A stretch of DNA of 64,000 nucleotides from Prochlorothrix hollandica PCC 9006 = CALU 1027 (GCF_000332315.1 NZ_KB235937.1:518923-582922); one strand, 5' to 3'; shown: positions 28,223 to 38,081, numbered from the stretch's first letter. The notes: generated by a model not told the origin, from the sequence alone. Translations and numbers: made by a program.

Positions 28223-29059
28223 CTAGGGTTCCACCTGGAGCGCCGCTGGCAGCGATCGCACGTCCCCCACGGCATAGCCTTTTTCCTGGATCCAGCGTTG
28301 GATTTGCTGCACCCGGCGATCGGGATTGGGATGGCTGGCCCAAAAATCCCAGCCCCGCCCCCCGTCTTGACTCAGACGCTGGAAAAAGTCCGTGGCTCCA
28401 GCCCCTTGGCCATAGGTGGCCATCAGCAGATCTAGGGCAAATTCATCAGCGTCCGTTTCCTGGCTTTGGGAATATTGGGCATTGCTGAGATTTTCGGCCC
28501 CAGAGACGGCGATCGCCCCCAAGGTGCCCACATCCCCAAACACCGTCGCCAAAGCCAACCGCAAGACAATCCCCCGGCCCAAGCCCCGCAGGTGATCCCG
28601 GTGGGCAAAGTGCCCCAGTTCGTGGCCCAACACCATCATCAGTTCGTTCTCGGACTCCACCTGGGCCAACAGTCCCTGGTAAATAATGACGCGATCGCCC
28701 GGTATAGCCATGGCATTAACCACATCCTCCGGAATATAGATCACCTGGTAATCCCGTCCAGCCACCAGGGCCGGGGGCATTTCTTCTTCCAAGCGATTCA
28801 GCAGTTGGTTCAAACTGTCCTGGGCGGGGGACGGTTGCGCCAATTTCTCAAAAGCGGGGGCGATCGCGGCCCCCAACTGTTGCTCCACCTGGGGCGGAAT
28901 CCACCACACCGCCTGATTAATTAAGGCATTCACCGCCAGCACCAACGCCAGCAAAATCCCCAACCATAACCCAAAAACCACTAACAATTGGCGTTTCTTG
29001 GGCGGTGGGGTCAAATCATCGCGATAAGCCGCCGCACCAGCAGGAACCTCTATAGACAT
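28223..29059 (-). CDS. M48-family membrane metalloprotease
   Basis: 278 residues. One N-terminal membrane helix (LLVVFGLWLGILLALVLAVNAL), then a zinc protease domain with HELGHFAH (HExxH) and downstream Glu in QETDADEFALDLL. GDRVIIYQGLL and the LGHELGHFAHRDHLRGLGRG block resemble HtpX/Oma1/BepA-type proteases that act in membrane protein quality control. GGGAGGG lies about 9 nt before the chosen ATG. Downstream of three AIM24 genes on the same strand. Confidence 0.87.
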   Translation of the reverse strand: MSIEVPAGAAAYRDDLTPPPKKRQLLVVFGLWLGILLALVLAVNALINQAVWWIPPQVEQQLGAAIAPAFEKLAQPSPAQDSLNQLLNRLEEEMPPALVAGRDYQVIYIPEDVVNAMAIPGDRVIIYQGLLAQVESENELMMVLGHELGHFAHRDHLRGLGRGIVLRLALATVFGDVGTLGAIAVSGAENLSNAQYSQSQETDADEFALDLLMATYGQGAGATDFFQRLSQDGGRGWDFWASHPNPDRRVQQIQRWIQEKGYAVGDVRSLPAALQVEP

Positions 29060-29187
29060 AGCATCAGCCCTCCCCATTCCTATAAAAGCTTTAACCCTCC
29101 CCGTTGGTAGTGAGCACTGAAGTGCTCTCCATTTCTAGCAAAGACTTCAGCCCTCAGCAACTCAGTTTAATATTCCCAATCTAAGGA

Positions 29188-29886
29188 TTAATCCGATGAC
29201 CTAACCGGGCGGAAGGGTTCCAGGAAATTGATCAGATTGTGGAGACGACGGGTCTGGATCCAGACCTTACCCTCACCCCGAAAGCGCACCACCAGACCAT
29301 CCCCCCCCAGAATTCCCGTCCGTAACCCCCGGAACGACAGCCCCCCCAGCATCTCCACACTGTAATTGAGGCTATCCTCAAAAGCCACAATGTAGCCCGT
29401 ATCCACCACATAATCCCCCGTCACCGGGATCTCGACAATGCCCCCAAAGGAACTAAACCAGAGATCCCCCTCCCCCGTGGCCCGCAGCAGAAACAGGGAC
29501 TCACCGCTGAAAAAGCCCTTCATCCCTTGGAATTGGGTATCGATCGTCACCGAAGGCTGGGCCGCCACAAACCCCGACGACTGCAACAGAATCCCCCCGC
29601 GACCCGTGAGGTGATAGTGGGTAATGTCCCCCGGTACCCCTGGACAGATATAGAGCTGACCGGGACGATCCTGGGCCGTGAATTCGCTGACAAAAAACGA
29701 CTCCCCCCCCAACATCCGCCCCAAACCTTGGAGCAAACCGCCCCTAGCCTTGGATTTGAGCGTAATCCAACTATCCATGGTGGCCATAGCCCCGGATTCC
29801 ACCAACATGGTTTCCCCCGATCTCAGTTGCAGAGTCAGGGCTGCATAGGCGGGGGCATGGTCAATACTAAAGTTTTGAGTCGTCAT
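29188..29886 (-). CDS. AIM24-family protein, paralogue 3
   Basis: 232 residues, single AIM24 (TIGR00266-type) domain: VESGAMATMDSW, GGESFFVSEFTA, GDITHYHLTGRGGILLQSSGFVA, FFSGESLFLLRATGEGDLWFSSFGGIVEIPV, VVDTGYIVAFEDSLNY, GLVVRFRGEGKVWIQTR. The fold is a beta-roll; mitochondrial AIM24 is needed for inner-membrane organisation, but bacterial function is unknown. Last of three consecutive paralogues on this strand. Confidence 0.85.
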   Translation of the reverse strand: MTTQNFSIDHAPAYAALTLQLRSGETMLVESGAMATMDSWITLKSKARGGLLQGLGRMLGGESFFVSEFTAQDRPGQLYICPGVPGDITHYHLTGRGGILLQSSGFVAAQPSVTIDTQFQGMKGFFSGESLFLLRATGEGDLWFSSFGGIVEIPVTGDYVVDTGYIVAFEDSLNYSVEMLGGLSFRGLRTGILGGDGLVVRFRGEGKVWIQTRRLHNLINFLEPFRPVRSSD

Positions 29887-29904
29887 GGGTTTAGGTACTT
29901 ACTG

Positions 29905-29982
29905 GCTACTTATGGGTTACTGGCACGTTACTGACAGGTTACTGAAAGATTACTAACGGGTTACTAACGGGTTACTAACGAA
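29905..29982. repeat. Short tandem repeats (GGTTACT)
   Basis: About seven imperfect 10-11-nt units of AACGGGTTACT between AIM24 genes. A weak family 2 remnant (TACCTCGG ... TTCTCGCGTTGG) follows at about 29983-30058. Confidence 0.7.
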
Positions 29983-30066
29983 TACCTCGGTTCATTCGGA
30001 AAGGCAGCGCAGCCGCCCGCTATAACCCTGAATTCTCGCGTTGGCATCTGGAAACACCCCAGGATC

Positions 30067-30756
30067 CTAGCCACGGGGGGGAAGCTGACCCCCCACCAAC
30101 TGGCCAAAGGCACCGGCATTATGGGTTTGGCAATAGAGCTTGCCCCGGCCTGTGAAGCGCATCACCAAGCCTTCCCCCCCCAAAATGGCATTCAACCAAC
30201 TGGATCCCGCCTTGGTAATGGTGAAATTCAAACTTTTCTCAAAGGCGACAATGTGGCCCGTATCCACCACATAGCTACCATCCACATCAATTTCGTAGAT
30301 CCCCCCAAAGGAACTGAGGAACACCACCCCATCGCCACTGATATTAAGCCAGAAAATGGATTCCCCGGAAAAGAAGGATTTCAGACCTTGGAAGCCCAAA
30401 TCCACCTCCACCCCTGGGGTACTGGCTAAATAACCCGTAGACTGCACCACTAAGCCCCCACTACCACCGCTTTCCAGGAAATAGTGACAAACATCTCCGA
30501 TTAATTTAGGAGCAAAGTAAATTTCACCAGGGCGGCTTCCCGATCGAAACTTACTTAAAAACAGGGACTCCCCCGCCATCATGCGTTTCAGCCCCCCGAA
30601 GATACCGCCCCCTTTGCCTTGGCGCAGGGTCGTATCTGCCTCAATATGGCCGCTCATGGCCACCATAGCCCCCGCTTCCGCCAAAATCTCCTCATAGGGG
30701 TCTAGGCTAATGTGGACAATGGCACTATCGGGCTGTTTCAGTAGATCAAATTTCAT
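30067..30756 (-). CDS. AIM24-family protein, paralogue 2
   Basis: 229 residues. Same motif order as its neighbours: AEAGAMVAMSGHIEADT, GESLFLSKFRSGSRPGEIYFAP, VVQSTGYLASTPGVEVD, FFSGESIFWLNISGDGVVFLSSFGGIYEIDV, VVDTGHIVAFEKSLNFTI, GLVMRFTGRGKLYCQTHN. It keeps the Cys-containing YCQTH tail. No signal or membrane segment. Separated from the other two by 180 and 245 bp spacers, so a single operon is possible but not certain. Confidence 0.86.
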   Translation of the reverse strand: MKFDLLKQPDSAIVHISLDPYEEILAEAGAMVAMSGHIEADTTLRQGKGGGIFGGLKRMMAGESLFLSKFRSGSRPGEIYFAPKLIGDVCHYFLESGGSGGLVVQSTGYLASTPGVEVDLGFQGLKSFFSGESIFWLNISGDGVVFLSSFGGIYEIDVDGSYVVDTGHIVAFEKSLNFTITKAGSSWLNAILGGEGLVMRFTGRGKLYCQTHNAGAFGQLVGGQLPPRG

Positions 30757-30839
30757 GGTGCAATCTCGTTCCTCAAGGCGATTAATCAGGGCAACAGCTA
30801 CAGGCAGTCGAATCAGACGAGACTAGAGGCAAACAACAG

Positions 30840-30925
30840 GAGACAGGGAGCAAGAATTTTTCAAAGCCTCTCTCCGGTTCTGGTAGAGGGATTTAGGGTG
30901 AGGGTCTTCAGGACAGTCGCACATC
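30840..30925. repeat. CCCTCTCC-GGGAGAGGG repeat block
   Basis: Shares AGACAGGGAGCAAGAATT, a GAGAGG hairpin and ATTTAGGGTGAGGGTCTTC with 36270-36355. Confidence 0.75.
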
Positions 30926-31001
30926 ACAGGCGTGACTAGGATTTAGACCCTAGGGGTTAGCCAGTCCAACCATGGCGATCGCGATGCACTAACGCCAAAG
31001 A

Positions 31002-31667
31002 CTACCGCAACTTCGGAGTCAGAAACTTAACCAAACCGCCAATACTGCGGGATTGGAGGTAAATCTTGCCCTGGCCGGTTATACGGTTGACCAACCCTTC
31101 CCCAGAGGTAACAGAACCCACCAAACTCCCCGCTAGCTTGATATTCATTTTCAGTTGGGGACTATAAGCCACCAAATGTCCCGTATCCACAATTAAATCC
31201 CCCTGGACTCGCCGCTCACTGATACCCCCATAGGCTCCAAAAAACACCAAGCCAGGGCCCTGGAGCCGCAGCTTAAACAGCCCTTCCCCCGCCAGCAAAC
31301 TGCTGAAACCAGCCCACTGCACCCCCATTTTCACGCTCCCCATGTGGGCAATGTAGGCACCGGGCTGGAAGCAAATGGACTCCCCCTCCTTCAGGGTGAG
31401 GTGGTGAATATCCCCAACGGTGGACTGGGTTAGCACCAAGGTGTGGGGTTCACTGCTGGGGTTCTTAAAGGTGTTGACAAACAGGGATTCTCCCCCCAAA
31501 AAACGCTTCAGGAGGGCGGGAAACAGTCCCCCGGAAAACGCCGTGGTGAAATCGATCTCACCATCCATGCTGGCCATGGCTCCAGCTTCGGTCGTCAGCC
31601 GTTCCCCCGGCTTCAATTCCACAAAGATGGTGGCGAAGGCTGGCTGATAGCGGACTTCGTATCTCAC
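31002..31667 (-). CDS. AIM24-family protein, paralogue 1
   Basis: 221 residues from a GTG start with GAGG 8 nt upstream. Motifs: TTEAGAMASMDGEIDFTTAFSGG, GGESLFVNTFKN, GEGLFKLRLQGPGLVFFGAYGGISERRV, VDTGHLVAYSPQLKM, GLVNRITGQGKIYLQSRS. It is the most diverged of the three: the usual SSFGGI block reads FGAYGGI. First gene of the triplet on this strand. Confidence 0.86.
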   Translation of the reverse strand: MRYEVRYQPAFATIFVELKPGERLTTEAGAMASMDGEIDFTTAFSGGLFPALLKRFLGGESLFVNTFKNPSSEPHTLVLTQSTVGDIHHLTLKEGESICFQPGAYIAHMGSVKMGVQWAGFSSLLAGEGLFKLRLQGPGLVFFGAYGGISERRVQGDLIVDTGHLVAYSPQLKMNIKLAGSLVGSVTSGEGLVNRITGQGKIYLQSRSIGGLVKFLTPKLR

Positions 31668-32163
<496 letters not shown>

Positions 32164-32445
32164 ATGGATCAAGAACAAACTCACCCCTCCCCCTCCATGG
32201 TTTTTTTACGTCAAGTGGTTGCCCCCTTTCTGATTGTATTGGTTTTTTTGGTGGCCCTTGCTGCCGTCAGCGCCCGCATCTGGTTGCCCGCTGATATGGC
32301 CGCGCCAGCCCCCGTGGATCCGGCGGATCGGGTCGCGGTGGAACTCTATAGCCCCCCCAGCGCAGGGGAAACCGTCGTGAACCCCGTCATGGAACCAGAG
32401 GTGACGACAACCCAAGAGACCCTCGGTGCAGCGGCTGTGAATTAA
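32164..32445 (+). CDS. Hypothetical single-pass membrane protein
   Basis: 93 residues: a short cytosolic N-terminus (MDQEQTHPSPSM), one long hydrophobic helix (VVAPFLIVLVFLVALAAVSARIWL) and a Pro/Val/Glu-rich exterior tail. No recognised domain. The ribosome-binding site is weak. It could be a signal-anchored small membrane protein; the downstream repeats begin inside its stop region. Confidence 0.5.
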   Translation: MDQEQTHPSPSMVFLRQVVAPFLIVLVFLVALAAVSARIWLPADMAAPAPVDPADRVAVELYSPPSAGETVVNPVMEPEVTTTQETLGAAAVN

Positions 32446-32556
32446 CGCTGTAGATAACAACCGTGAATTAATGCCGTGCATTAACGCTGTAGATAACAAC
32501 CGTGCATTAACGCCGTGCATTAACGCCGTGCATTAATGCCGTGAATTAACGCTGTA
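32436..32556. repeat. Tandem repeats, GTGCATTAACGCC units
   Basis: About eight 14-16-nt units mixing GTGCATTAACGCC and GTAGATAACAACC, starting at the stop of the membrane protein gene and ending just before the GNAT gene. Confidence 0.85.
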
Positions 32557-32567
32557 CATGACAACCC

Positions 32568-33104
32568 ATGGCGATCGCTCCCCCGGATCCGTCTCTGCCC
32601 CCCTGGCCCCCCGGCTATGTCCTAGCCTCCGGTTTGCCAGGGGATGGACCCCTCCTGACCCAATTGATGCAGCGCACCTATGGGGAACTGTTCCCCGGCA
32701 CCGATCCCCAACATCTCCAGAACACGGTGCAGCACTACTGGGCTACCGCAACGCCCCTGTGGTGGGTCTATCGGGGGGAAACCTTGGACAGCCAGCCACG
32801 GGGATTGGTGCCGCGATCGCCCCCGGATCCGGTAGGGGTCCTGTGGATGGGGCGGGCGGTGGATCAGGTGCAGGGCGATCGCCACAGCCACATTTTTCTG
32901 CTGTACGTGGATCCCCAGCACCGCCGCCAGGGATTGGGCACAGCCCTGCTGCATCGAGCCGAGGCATGGGCAAAGAAAAATCACGATCGGCAAATTACCC
33001 TACAGGTTTTCTGCGACAATCATTCTGCCCTCGCCCTCTACCGCCGCCAAGGCTACAGCCCCCAGGCCATCACCCTAGTCAAACCCCTAGAGCCGCCCCC
33101 CTGA
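32568..33104 (+). CDS. GNAT-family N-acetyltransferase
   Basis: 178 residues. The acetyl-CoA-binding motif A is HIFLLYVDPQHRRQGLGTALLHRAEAWA, followed by motif B ITLQVFCDNHSALALYRRQGY. The N-terminal part (QLMQRTYGELFPG...WWVYRGE) is the substrate side and gives no clue to the acceptor, possibly an amine or a protein N-terminus. 22 bp ahead of the HEAT gene on the same strand, so probably co-transcribed. Confidence 0.87.
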   Translation: MAIAPPDPSLPPWPPGYVLASGLPGDGPLLTQLMQRTYGELFPGTDPQHLQNTVQHYWATATPLWWVYRGETLDSQPRGLVPRSPPDPVGVLWMGRAVDQVQGDRHSHIFLLYVDPQHRRQGLGTALLHRAEAWAKKNHDRQITLQVFCDNHSALALYRRQGYSPQAITLVKPLEPPP

Positions 33105-33125
33105 ACCTTCCCTAGCCCCCCCACC

Positions 33126-33884
33126 ATGACCCACGAGGATAGTTTGAAACCCGAAGAGACCCTGGACTCCACCTTAGATAATTTGGAGAGTCCCCTGGAT
33201 CAGATGGCAGAGGACAGTGCCCAGCCCGACCCCGATGCCATGTTGGCGTTATTGGAGTCGGCGGAATCGCCCCAACGGATGCTGGCCACCCGCGCCTTTT
33301 GCGAAATCCAGGACAGCCGCGCCATTCCCCAACTGATTACCCTGCTCCAGGACAGTTGCCCCATGGTGCGCATGGGGGCGGCCTATGCCCTGGGACGGAA
33401 CCCCAGCGATCGGGCGATCGATGCGCTGATTATCCAATTAGCCCAGGACTGGAACGGCTATGTGCGTAAGGGGGTGGTGTGGGCCATGGGCAACTGTGGC
33501 GATCAGCGCTGTTTAGAACCCCTGGTCAATACGCTCCAGACGGATATTGCGGCGGTGCGGCTGTGGGCGGCTAGTGCCCTGGGCCAGTTGGCTACGGTGA
33601 GCCAGGATACGATCGCCTCGGTCATTGAACCGTTGGTCACGGCCCTGCGGAGGGATTCCATGGCGGTGGTGCGCAGCAATTGCGCCTGGGCCTTGGGACA
33701 AATTGGCCGGGAAATCCCCATGGATGTGGTCTATGCCAATTTGATCGATACCCTGCTGGATGTGTTGGTGCAGGATGAGGATATGAGTGTGCGGGAAGAT
33801 GCCAAAGATTCCCTGCTGCGGGTGGGGGATCCCAGGGCATTGCAGGCGATCGAGGAACTGGAACAGGACGGCTCTCTCTGGTAA
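33126..33884 (+). CDS. HEAT-repeat protein
   Basis: 252 residues. An acidic N-terminus (about 1-40) precedes five or so HEAT units: RAIPQLITLLQDSCPMVRMGAAYALG, RAIDALIIQLAQDWNGYVRKGVVWAMG, RCLEPLVNTLQTDIAAVRLWAASALG, VIEPLVTALRRDSMAVVRSNCAWALG, LLDVLVQDEDMSVREDAKDSLLRVG. A protein-binding scaffold; some cyanobacterial HEAT proteins (CpcE/NblB type) act on phycobilisomes but this one lacks clear lyase marks. Confidence 0.86.
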   Translation: MTHEDSLKPEETLDSTLDNLESPLDQMAEDSAQPDPDAMLALLESAESPQRMLATRAFCEIQDSRAIPQLITLLQDSCPMVRMGAAYALGRNPSDRAIDALIIQLAQDWNGYVRKGVVWAMGNCGDQRCLEPLVNTLQTDIAAVRLWAASALGQLATVSQDTIASVIEPLVTALRRDSMAVVRSNCAWALGQIGREIPMDVVYANLIDTLLDVLVQDEDMSVREDAKDSLLRVGDPRALQAIEELEQDGSLW

Positions 33885-33889
33885 TTCAC

Positions 33890-34062
33890 TAGTTTCTTGA
33901 AGCCCACATCCCCGGTTTCTCCTGGGCTAAAAGCCGAAATCTTTAAATCTCGGCCCAGAAACCGGGGATCTCAACCCTAGTTTCTTGAAGCCAGATCCCC
34001 GGTTTCTCCTGGGCTAAAAGCCGAAATCTTTAAATCTCGGCCCAGAAACCGGGGATCTCAGC
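33890..34062. repeat. Duplicated hairpin element between convergent genes
   Basis: Two near-identical ~80-bp copies, each CTAGTTTCTTGAAGCC ... then AGATCCCCGGTTTCTCCTGGGC / GCCCAGAAACCGGGGATCT inverted arms around AAAGCCGAAATCTTTAAATC. Lies exactly between the HEAT and dnaG stops, so it may end transcription from both sides. Confidence 0.85.
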
Positions 34063-34064
34063 CC

Positions 34065-36092
34065 CTAGACAACCGATACGGGCTGACTGGGGGCGGTATA
34101 GGTGCCCTGCGCCAGATCCTCACTGGTGGTGCAGCGGTGGCGGTTGAGGGCTTGAAGATAGCGCCACTCATCATAGAAACGGCGCTGAAAGTCCAAAATT
34201 TCATGGTTAAGACTGTGGTACAGCGCCTCAATGCGGAGTTCCAGATCTTGGGCTGGATCCAGCTCTTCCTGCAATAAATCCGTCATACAGCGCTCCATGG
34301 ACTCCAGGCGGTGGGTTTGCCAGGAACTGAGCAAATGGCGACAGCGCTTTTCGCACTCCAACCGCTCCAGGGTAGCCGCCGCCGATCGAATCCCCAATTG
34401 GGGGCGATACAGTTCCACCCGTTGCACCTCACTGGGTTGGACAATGCCCATGACATGACCCTGATTTTCGGCAACAGCAGGCAACGGCAAATCCGCCAAA
34501 CCATCCCGCAACCGTTGCAACAGGTCATCCCCCTGATCCTGGGGTTCCAGTTCCAGAATGCTCCGCCAAAGAATCCGGTGGGTGTGGATCGTAAAATTCA
34601 ACTGCCGTTGCTGTAAGACGGTTTTCAGCAGCGATCGCGTCTCCGGACAGTGGAGATAAATGCGCAATAACTGGGCCTCCGCCAACTCCCGCACACTGGC
34701 ATCCCCCGGCTTGGCCCACCGCTGCGATCGCCCATGCCAGCGCTGACCCTGCACCTGCAACCGCAAATCCTCCTCCAACCGCAGGGCCACCCGCGCCTCC
34801 CCCTGGCTCAGCAACTCCGCACAGCGGTGAATATAGTGGGTGCGCAGGGGCGTATGGGGTAAATTACCGAGAAGCTTGACAATACCCTGGATGGCGGGCT
34901 GAAACTGATCCGGCTGGGTGAGATCATGATCTGCAATTAACGTCTGGATTTGCCAGTCAATCCACAGGGGCGCATGATCCAATAAGTCTTGGTAATCTCC
35001 TGCGGAATGCTGATAGAGATACTCGTCCGCATCCTTGCCCCCCGGCAGGTTCATGACCCGCAGTTCCACCTGGCCCTGGTAAGCCAGGGCTTCCACTTCC
35101 CCGATGGCCCGCTCCGTGGCACGACTCCCGGCCCCATCGGCATCAAAGTTGAGAATAATGCGCTTAGCATCGGTGTAGCGCAGCAGGAGCTTAACTTGGT
35201 TCAAACTTAAGGCGGTGCCGAGGGCTGCTACCGCATTGGTCACCCCCACGGCATGGAGGGCAATGACATCAAAATAACCTTCCACCACCACCGCCCGATC
35301 GTCCTTGGCGATCGTGTTGCGGGCTTTATCCAACCCAAACAGGGTATTGCCCTTGCTGAATAGTTCTGTTTCGGGGGAGTTGAGATATTTGGGATCCTCC
35401 CCGCTGAGGGTGCGCCCCCCAAAGCCAATGGTGCGCCCCTGGAGATCGCAGATGGGGATCATCAGCCGATCGCGGAAGCGATCGTAATAACCACTGCCCG
35501 ACTTGCGGGGAACAATCAGCCCCGCCTGCTCCACCAACTGCACCGGATAGTGCTTCTGTTCCACCAGATAGCCATAGAGGGTGGCCCACCCAGCGGGGGC
35601 ATAGCCCAGTTGGAACTGCTGGAGGGTTAGGGGCTGGAGGCGACGGCTATCGGTGAGGTAGGTGAGGGCCGCTGCCCCCTGAGGTTGGTGGAGGGCATGG
35701 CTATAAAACTGGGTGGTGACCGCCAGAATTTCGTAAAGCTGCTCCCGGAGGGTCAATTTGTGCTGAAGTTCCTGGCGCTGCTCTGGCTCCAGGGTTTGCA
35801 CCGGCACCTGGTAACGGTTGGCCAGATCCAACACCACTTCCCCAAAGGACACCTTCCCCAACTCCATCAAAAACTTGATGGCATTGCCCCCCGCCCCACA
35901 ACTGAAGCAGTAATAAAACTGTTTGCTGGGGCTAACGGTGAAGCTGGGGGACTTGTCGTCGTGGAAGGGACACAACCCCGTCATGTCCTTGCCCTGCTTT
36001 TTCAGGACAACATGATCGGACACGATATCAACGATATCAATGCGTTGTTTAACGTCTTCGATCGTGTCGGGGTGGAGCCGGGGGATGGACAT
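34065..36092 (-). CDS. dnaG: DNA primase DnaG
   Basis: 675 residues. Makes RNA primers for replication. CHC2 zinc finger (CPFHDDKSPSF…YYCFSCGAGG: Cys41, His44, Cys62, Cys65), catalytic core with YDRFRDRLMIPICDLQGR and FGGRTL, TOPRIM segment AVVVEGYFDVIALHAVG and the NFDADGAG acidic cluster, then a helicase-binding C-terminal half. Start chosen at MSIPRLHPDTIEDVKQR, the family N-terminus; upstream codons are repeat-derived. Confidence 0.97.
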   Translation of the reverse strand: MSIPRLHPDTIEDVKQRIDIVDIVSDHVVLKKQGKDMTGLCPFHDDKSPSFTVSPSKQFYYCFSCGAGGNAIKFLMELGKVSFGEVVLDLANRYQVPVQTLEPEQRQELQHKLTLREQLYEILAVTTQFYSHALHQPQGAAALTYLTDSRRLQPLTLQQFQLGYAPAGWATLYGYLVEQKHYPVQLVEQAGLIVPRKSGSGYYDRFRDRLMIPICDLQGRTIGFGGRTLSGEDPKYLNSPETELFSKGNTLFGLDKARNTIAKDDRAVVVEGYFDVIALHAVGVTNAVAALGTALSLNQVKLLLRYTDAKRIILNFDADGAGSRATERAIGEVEALAYQGQVELRVMNLPGGKDADEYLYQHSAGDYQDLLDHAPLWIDWQIQTLIADHDLTQPDQFQPAIQGIVKLLGNLPHTPLRTHYIHRCAELLSQGEARVALRLEEDLRLQVQGQRWHGRSQRWAKPGDASVRELAEAQLLRIYLHCPETRSLLKTVLQQRQLNFTIHTHRILWRSILELEPQDQGDDLLQRLRDGLADLPLPAVAENQGHVMGIVQPSEVQRVELYRPQLGIRSAAATLERLECEKRCRHLLSSWQTHRLESMERCMTDLLQEELDPAQDLELRIEALYHSLNHEILDFQRRFYDEWRYLQALNRHRCTTSEDLAQGTYTAPSQPVSVV

Positions 36093-36825
36093 GGGGAAAA
36101 CAGGAACAGGGGATCGATCGCAGGGGGAGAACCAGCATAGCCCAAGACCAATAGCCTCGAACCAATAGCCTCGAACCAATAGCCTTAGACCAATAAGGCG
36201 ATGTGTAACTTATGGGAAACCCTCATCCCCCAGCCCCGTCTCCCGGCCTCGGCTTCCCTCAGCTAACGGAAGACAGGGAGCAAGAATTCTTCAAAGTCCC
36301 TCTCCCGTTCTGGGAGAGGGATTTAGGGTGAGGGTCTTCGGGAACGTCCCACATCTCACATTAAATAGCCCACAACCAATAGCCCAAAACAAATCAAGAT
36401 GACTGGATTCAGCCCAAAAACCCGATTTAATGGGGCTAAACTATGGCCTAGGGCCAAGATGCCTCGCGCCCCTCGCCCCCCTAGCCATGGGAAGCCAACA
36501 TCGGAGCAAACGGGACAGAAACCCATGGCTCCAAGTGTACGCCCTCGCCTCAGCCTTGGCATCGGTGTTGTTGTGGGTATTCCCAGGAATCACCATCGGG
36601 GATCGCCCTGGGGTTCACCCTAGGGATCGCCCCAGGGATCGCTACAGAAGTCGCAAGTCCAGTCCCTGAACGCCTAGACCGGGGAACCGCAACACCGCTA
36701 AACATCCACCCCAAGGGCACCGACGGGATCAGGGCTGGGGCTGAGGAACCGACACCCCTGGCCAACACCCCACACCATCGGTAGGGTCAGAACACCCCAC
36801 ACCTACACCAGTCAAAACCCGGTAG

Positions 36826-37032
36826 GGGCATGGTTTCACCGCCCAAGGCAGGGGCATGGTTTCACCGCCCCAGGTAAAGGCATGGTTTCATCGCCCAAGG
36901 TAAAGGCATGGTTTCACCGCCCAAGGTAAAGGCGTGGTTTCACCGCCCAAGGTAAAGGCGTGGTTTCCCGCCCCAGGTAAAGGCGTGGTTTCACCGCCCA
37001 AGGTAAAGGCGTGGTTTCACCGCCCAAGGTAA
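36826..37032. repeat. 26-nt tandem array
   Basis: Eight units of AAGGCGTGGTTTCACCGCCCAAGGTA, the first two with GGGGCATGG. One unit is 25 nt. Single relatives of the unit stand at about 18535 and 31992. Confidence 0.9.
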
Positions 37033-37097
37033 AGTCTTGTGTCCATCAACCAGAGGCTGGGGTTAGGGTTTGCCCGGTTGGGGATTAATGGGAATTA

Positions 37098-37146
37098 ATG
37101 GAGAGTTATGGAGAGTTATGGAGAGTTATGGAGAGTTATGGAGATT
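37098..37146. repeat. 10-nt tandem repeat
   Basis: About five units of GAGAGTTATG directly downstream of murQ. Confidence 0.9.
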
Positions 37147-37154
37147 ATTGGGGA

Positions 37155-38081
37155 TTAAGCCCCATCGCCCGCCACTCCCAGGGCTACGCGCAACTGCCCG
37201 TGGTGTTCCGTCAGCACCCCCTGGGCTGTCTCCCGATCCAAGCCGCTCCAGTGCATCAACAGGGCCAACTTCACCGATCGACCGCTGCGCTCCAACAAAT
37301 CCTTCGCCGCCTCCCGTTCCAGGGCCGTTAAATCCCCCAAAATCCGCAGCGCCCGGTCCTCCAGCTTCGTATTGGTCACCGCCACATCCACCATGCGATT
37401 GCCATAGACCTTGCCCAGCTTCACCATGGTACCCGTGGATAAAATATTGAGGGCCAACTTAGTCACGGTTCCCGCCTTGAGCCGGGTTGACCCCGCCAAA
37501 ATCTCCGGACCCACCAGCAACCGAATATCCACATCCACGGTCACGGGCACCTGGTCCCGAGGCACACAGGCCATGAAAATGGTCGTCGCCCCCCGTGTTT
37601 GGGCTTCGGCCAAGGCTCCATGGACATAGGGCGTGGTCCCCCCCGCCGTGATCCCCACCACCACATCCAGGGCGCTAATGTGACGATCGGCCACCGCCGC
37701 CGCCCCATCGTCCCGCCGATCCTCCAATCCTTCCGAGCTACGCACTAAAGCCCCTTCCCCTCCGGCAATAATGGCCTGCACCAACTCCGGCGGGGTGCAA
37801 AAGGTGGGGGGACATTCCGCCGCATCCAAAACCCCCAAACGCCCACTGGTGCCGGCCCCCACATAAAACAGTCGTCCCCCTTGGGCCAGGGCCGCTGCGG
37901 TGCGATCGAGGGCTAAGGCCAAGTCCTCCCGCGCCCCGGCGATGGCTACCAACAGCCGCTGATCTTCCTGGTTAAAGAGATCCACCAGTTCTAAGCTGGA
38001 GAGGCGATCGAGGCTGTGGCTGGCGGGGTTGGCTTGTTCGGTCAAGAGGTGGCCGCGATCGGTCAAGGGGGACATATCCAT
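37155..38081 (-). CDS. murQ: N-acetylmuramic acid 6-phosphate etherase
   Basis: 308 residues. Cleaves the lactyl ether of MurNAc-6-phosphate in cell-wall recycling to give GlcNAc-6-P and D-lactate. SIS-domain signatures: RGHLLTEQANPASHSLDRLS, LFYVGAGTSGRLGVLDAAECPPTFCTPPELV, VRSSEGLEDR (catalytic Glu region), GITAGGTTPYVHGAL, KAGTVTKLALNILSTGTMVKLGKVYGNRMVDV. Start at MDMSPLTDRGHLL; a second ATG two codons on is equally possible. No murK/anmK neighbour. Confidence 0.95.
   Translation of the reverse strand: MDMSPLTDRGHLLTEQANPASHSLDRLSSLELVDLFNQEDQRLLVAIAGAREDLALALDRTAAALAQGGRLFYVGAGTSGRLGVLDAAECPPTFCTPPELVQAIIAGGEGALVRSSEGLEDRRDDGAAAVADRHISALDVVVGITAGGTTPYVHGALAEAQTRGATTIFMACVPRDQVPVTVDVDIRLLVGPEILAGSTRLKAGTVTKLALNILSTGTMVKLGKVYGNRMVDVAVTNTKLEDRALRILGDLTALEREAAKDLLERSGRSVKLALLMHWSGLDRETAQGVLTEHHGQLRVALGVAGDGA

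Larger units (their letters stand above)
36093..37154. other. Gene-free repeat spacer upstream of dnaG
   Basis: Contains CCAATAGCCTCGAA units (36148-36196), an inverted-repeat block (36215-36355) shared with 30840, GGGATCGCCC repeats near 36600, the 26-nt array at 36826-37032 and a GAGAGTTATG array at 37098-37146. Translations here are low-complexity artefacts. Confidence 0.7.

Noticed and set aside
36356-37331. Several small frames upstream of dnaG, including MESYGELWR repeats
   Set aside because: Derived from the GAGAGTTATG and 26-nt arrays; no coding signal.
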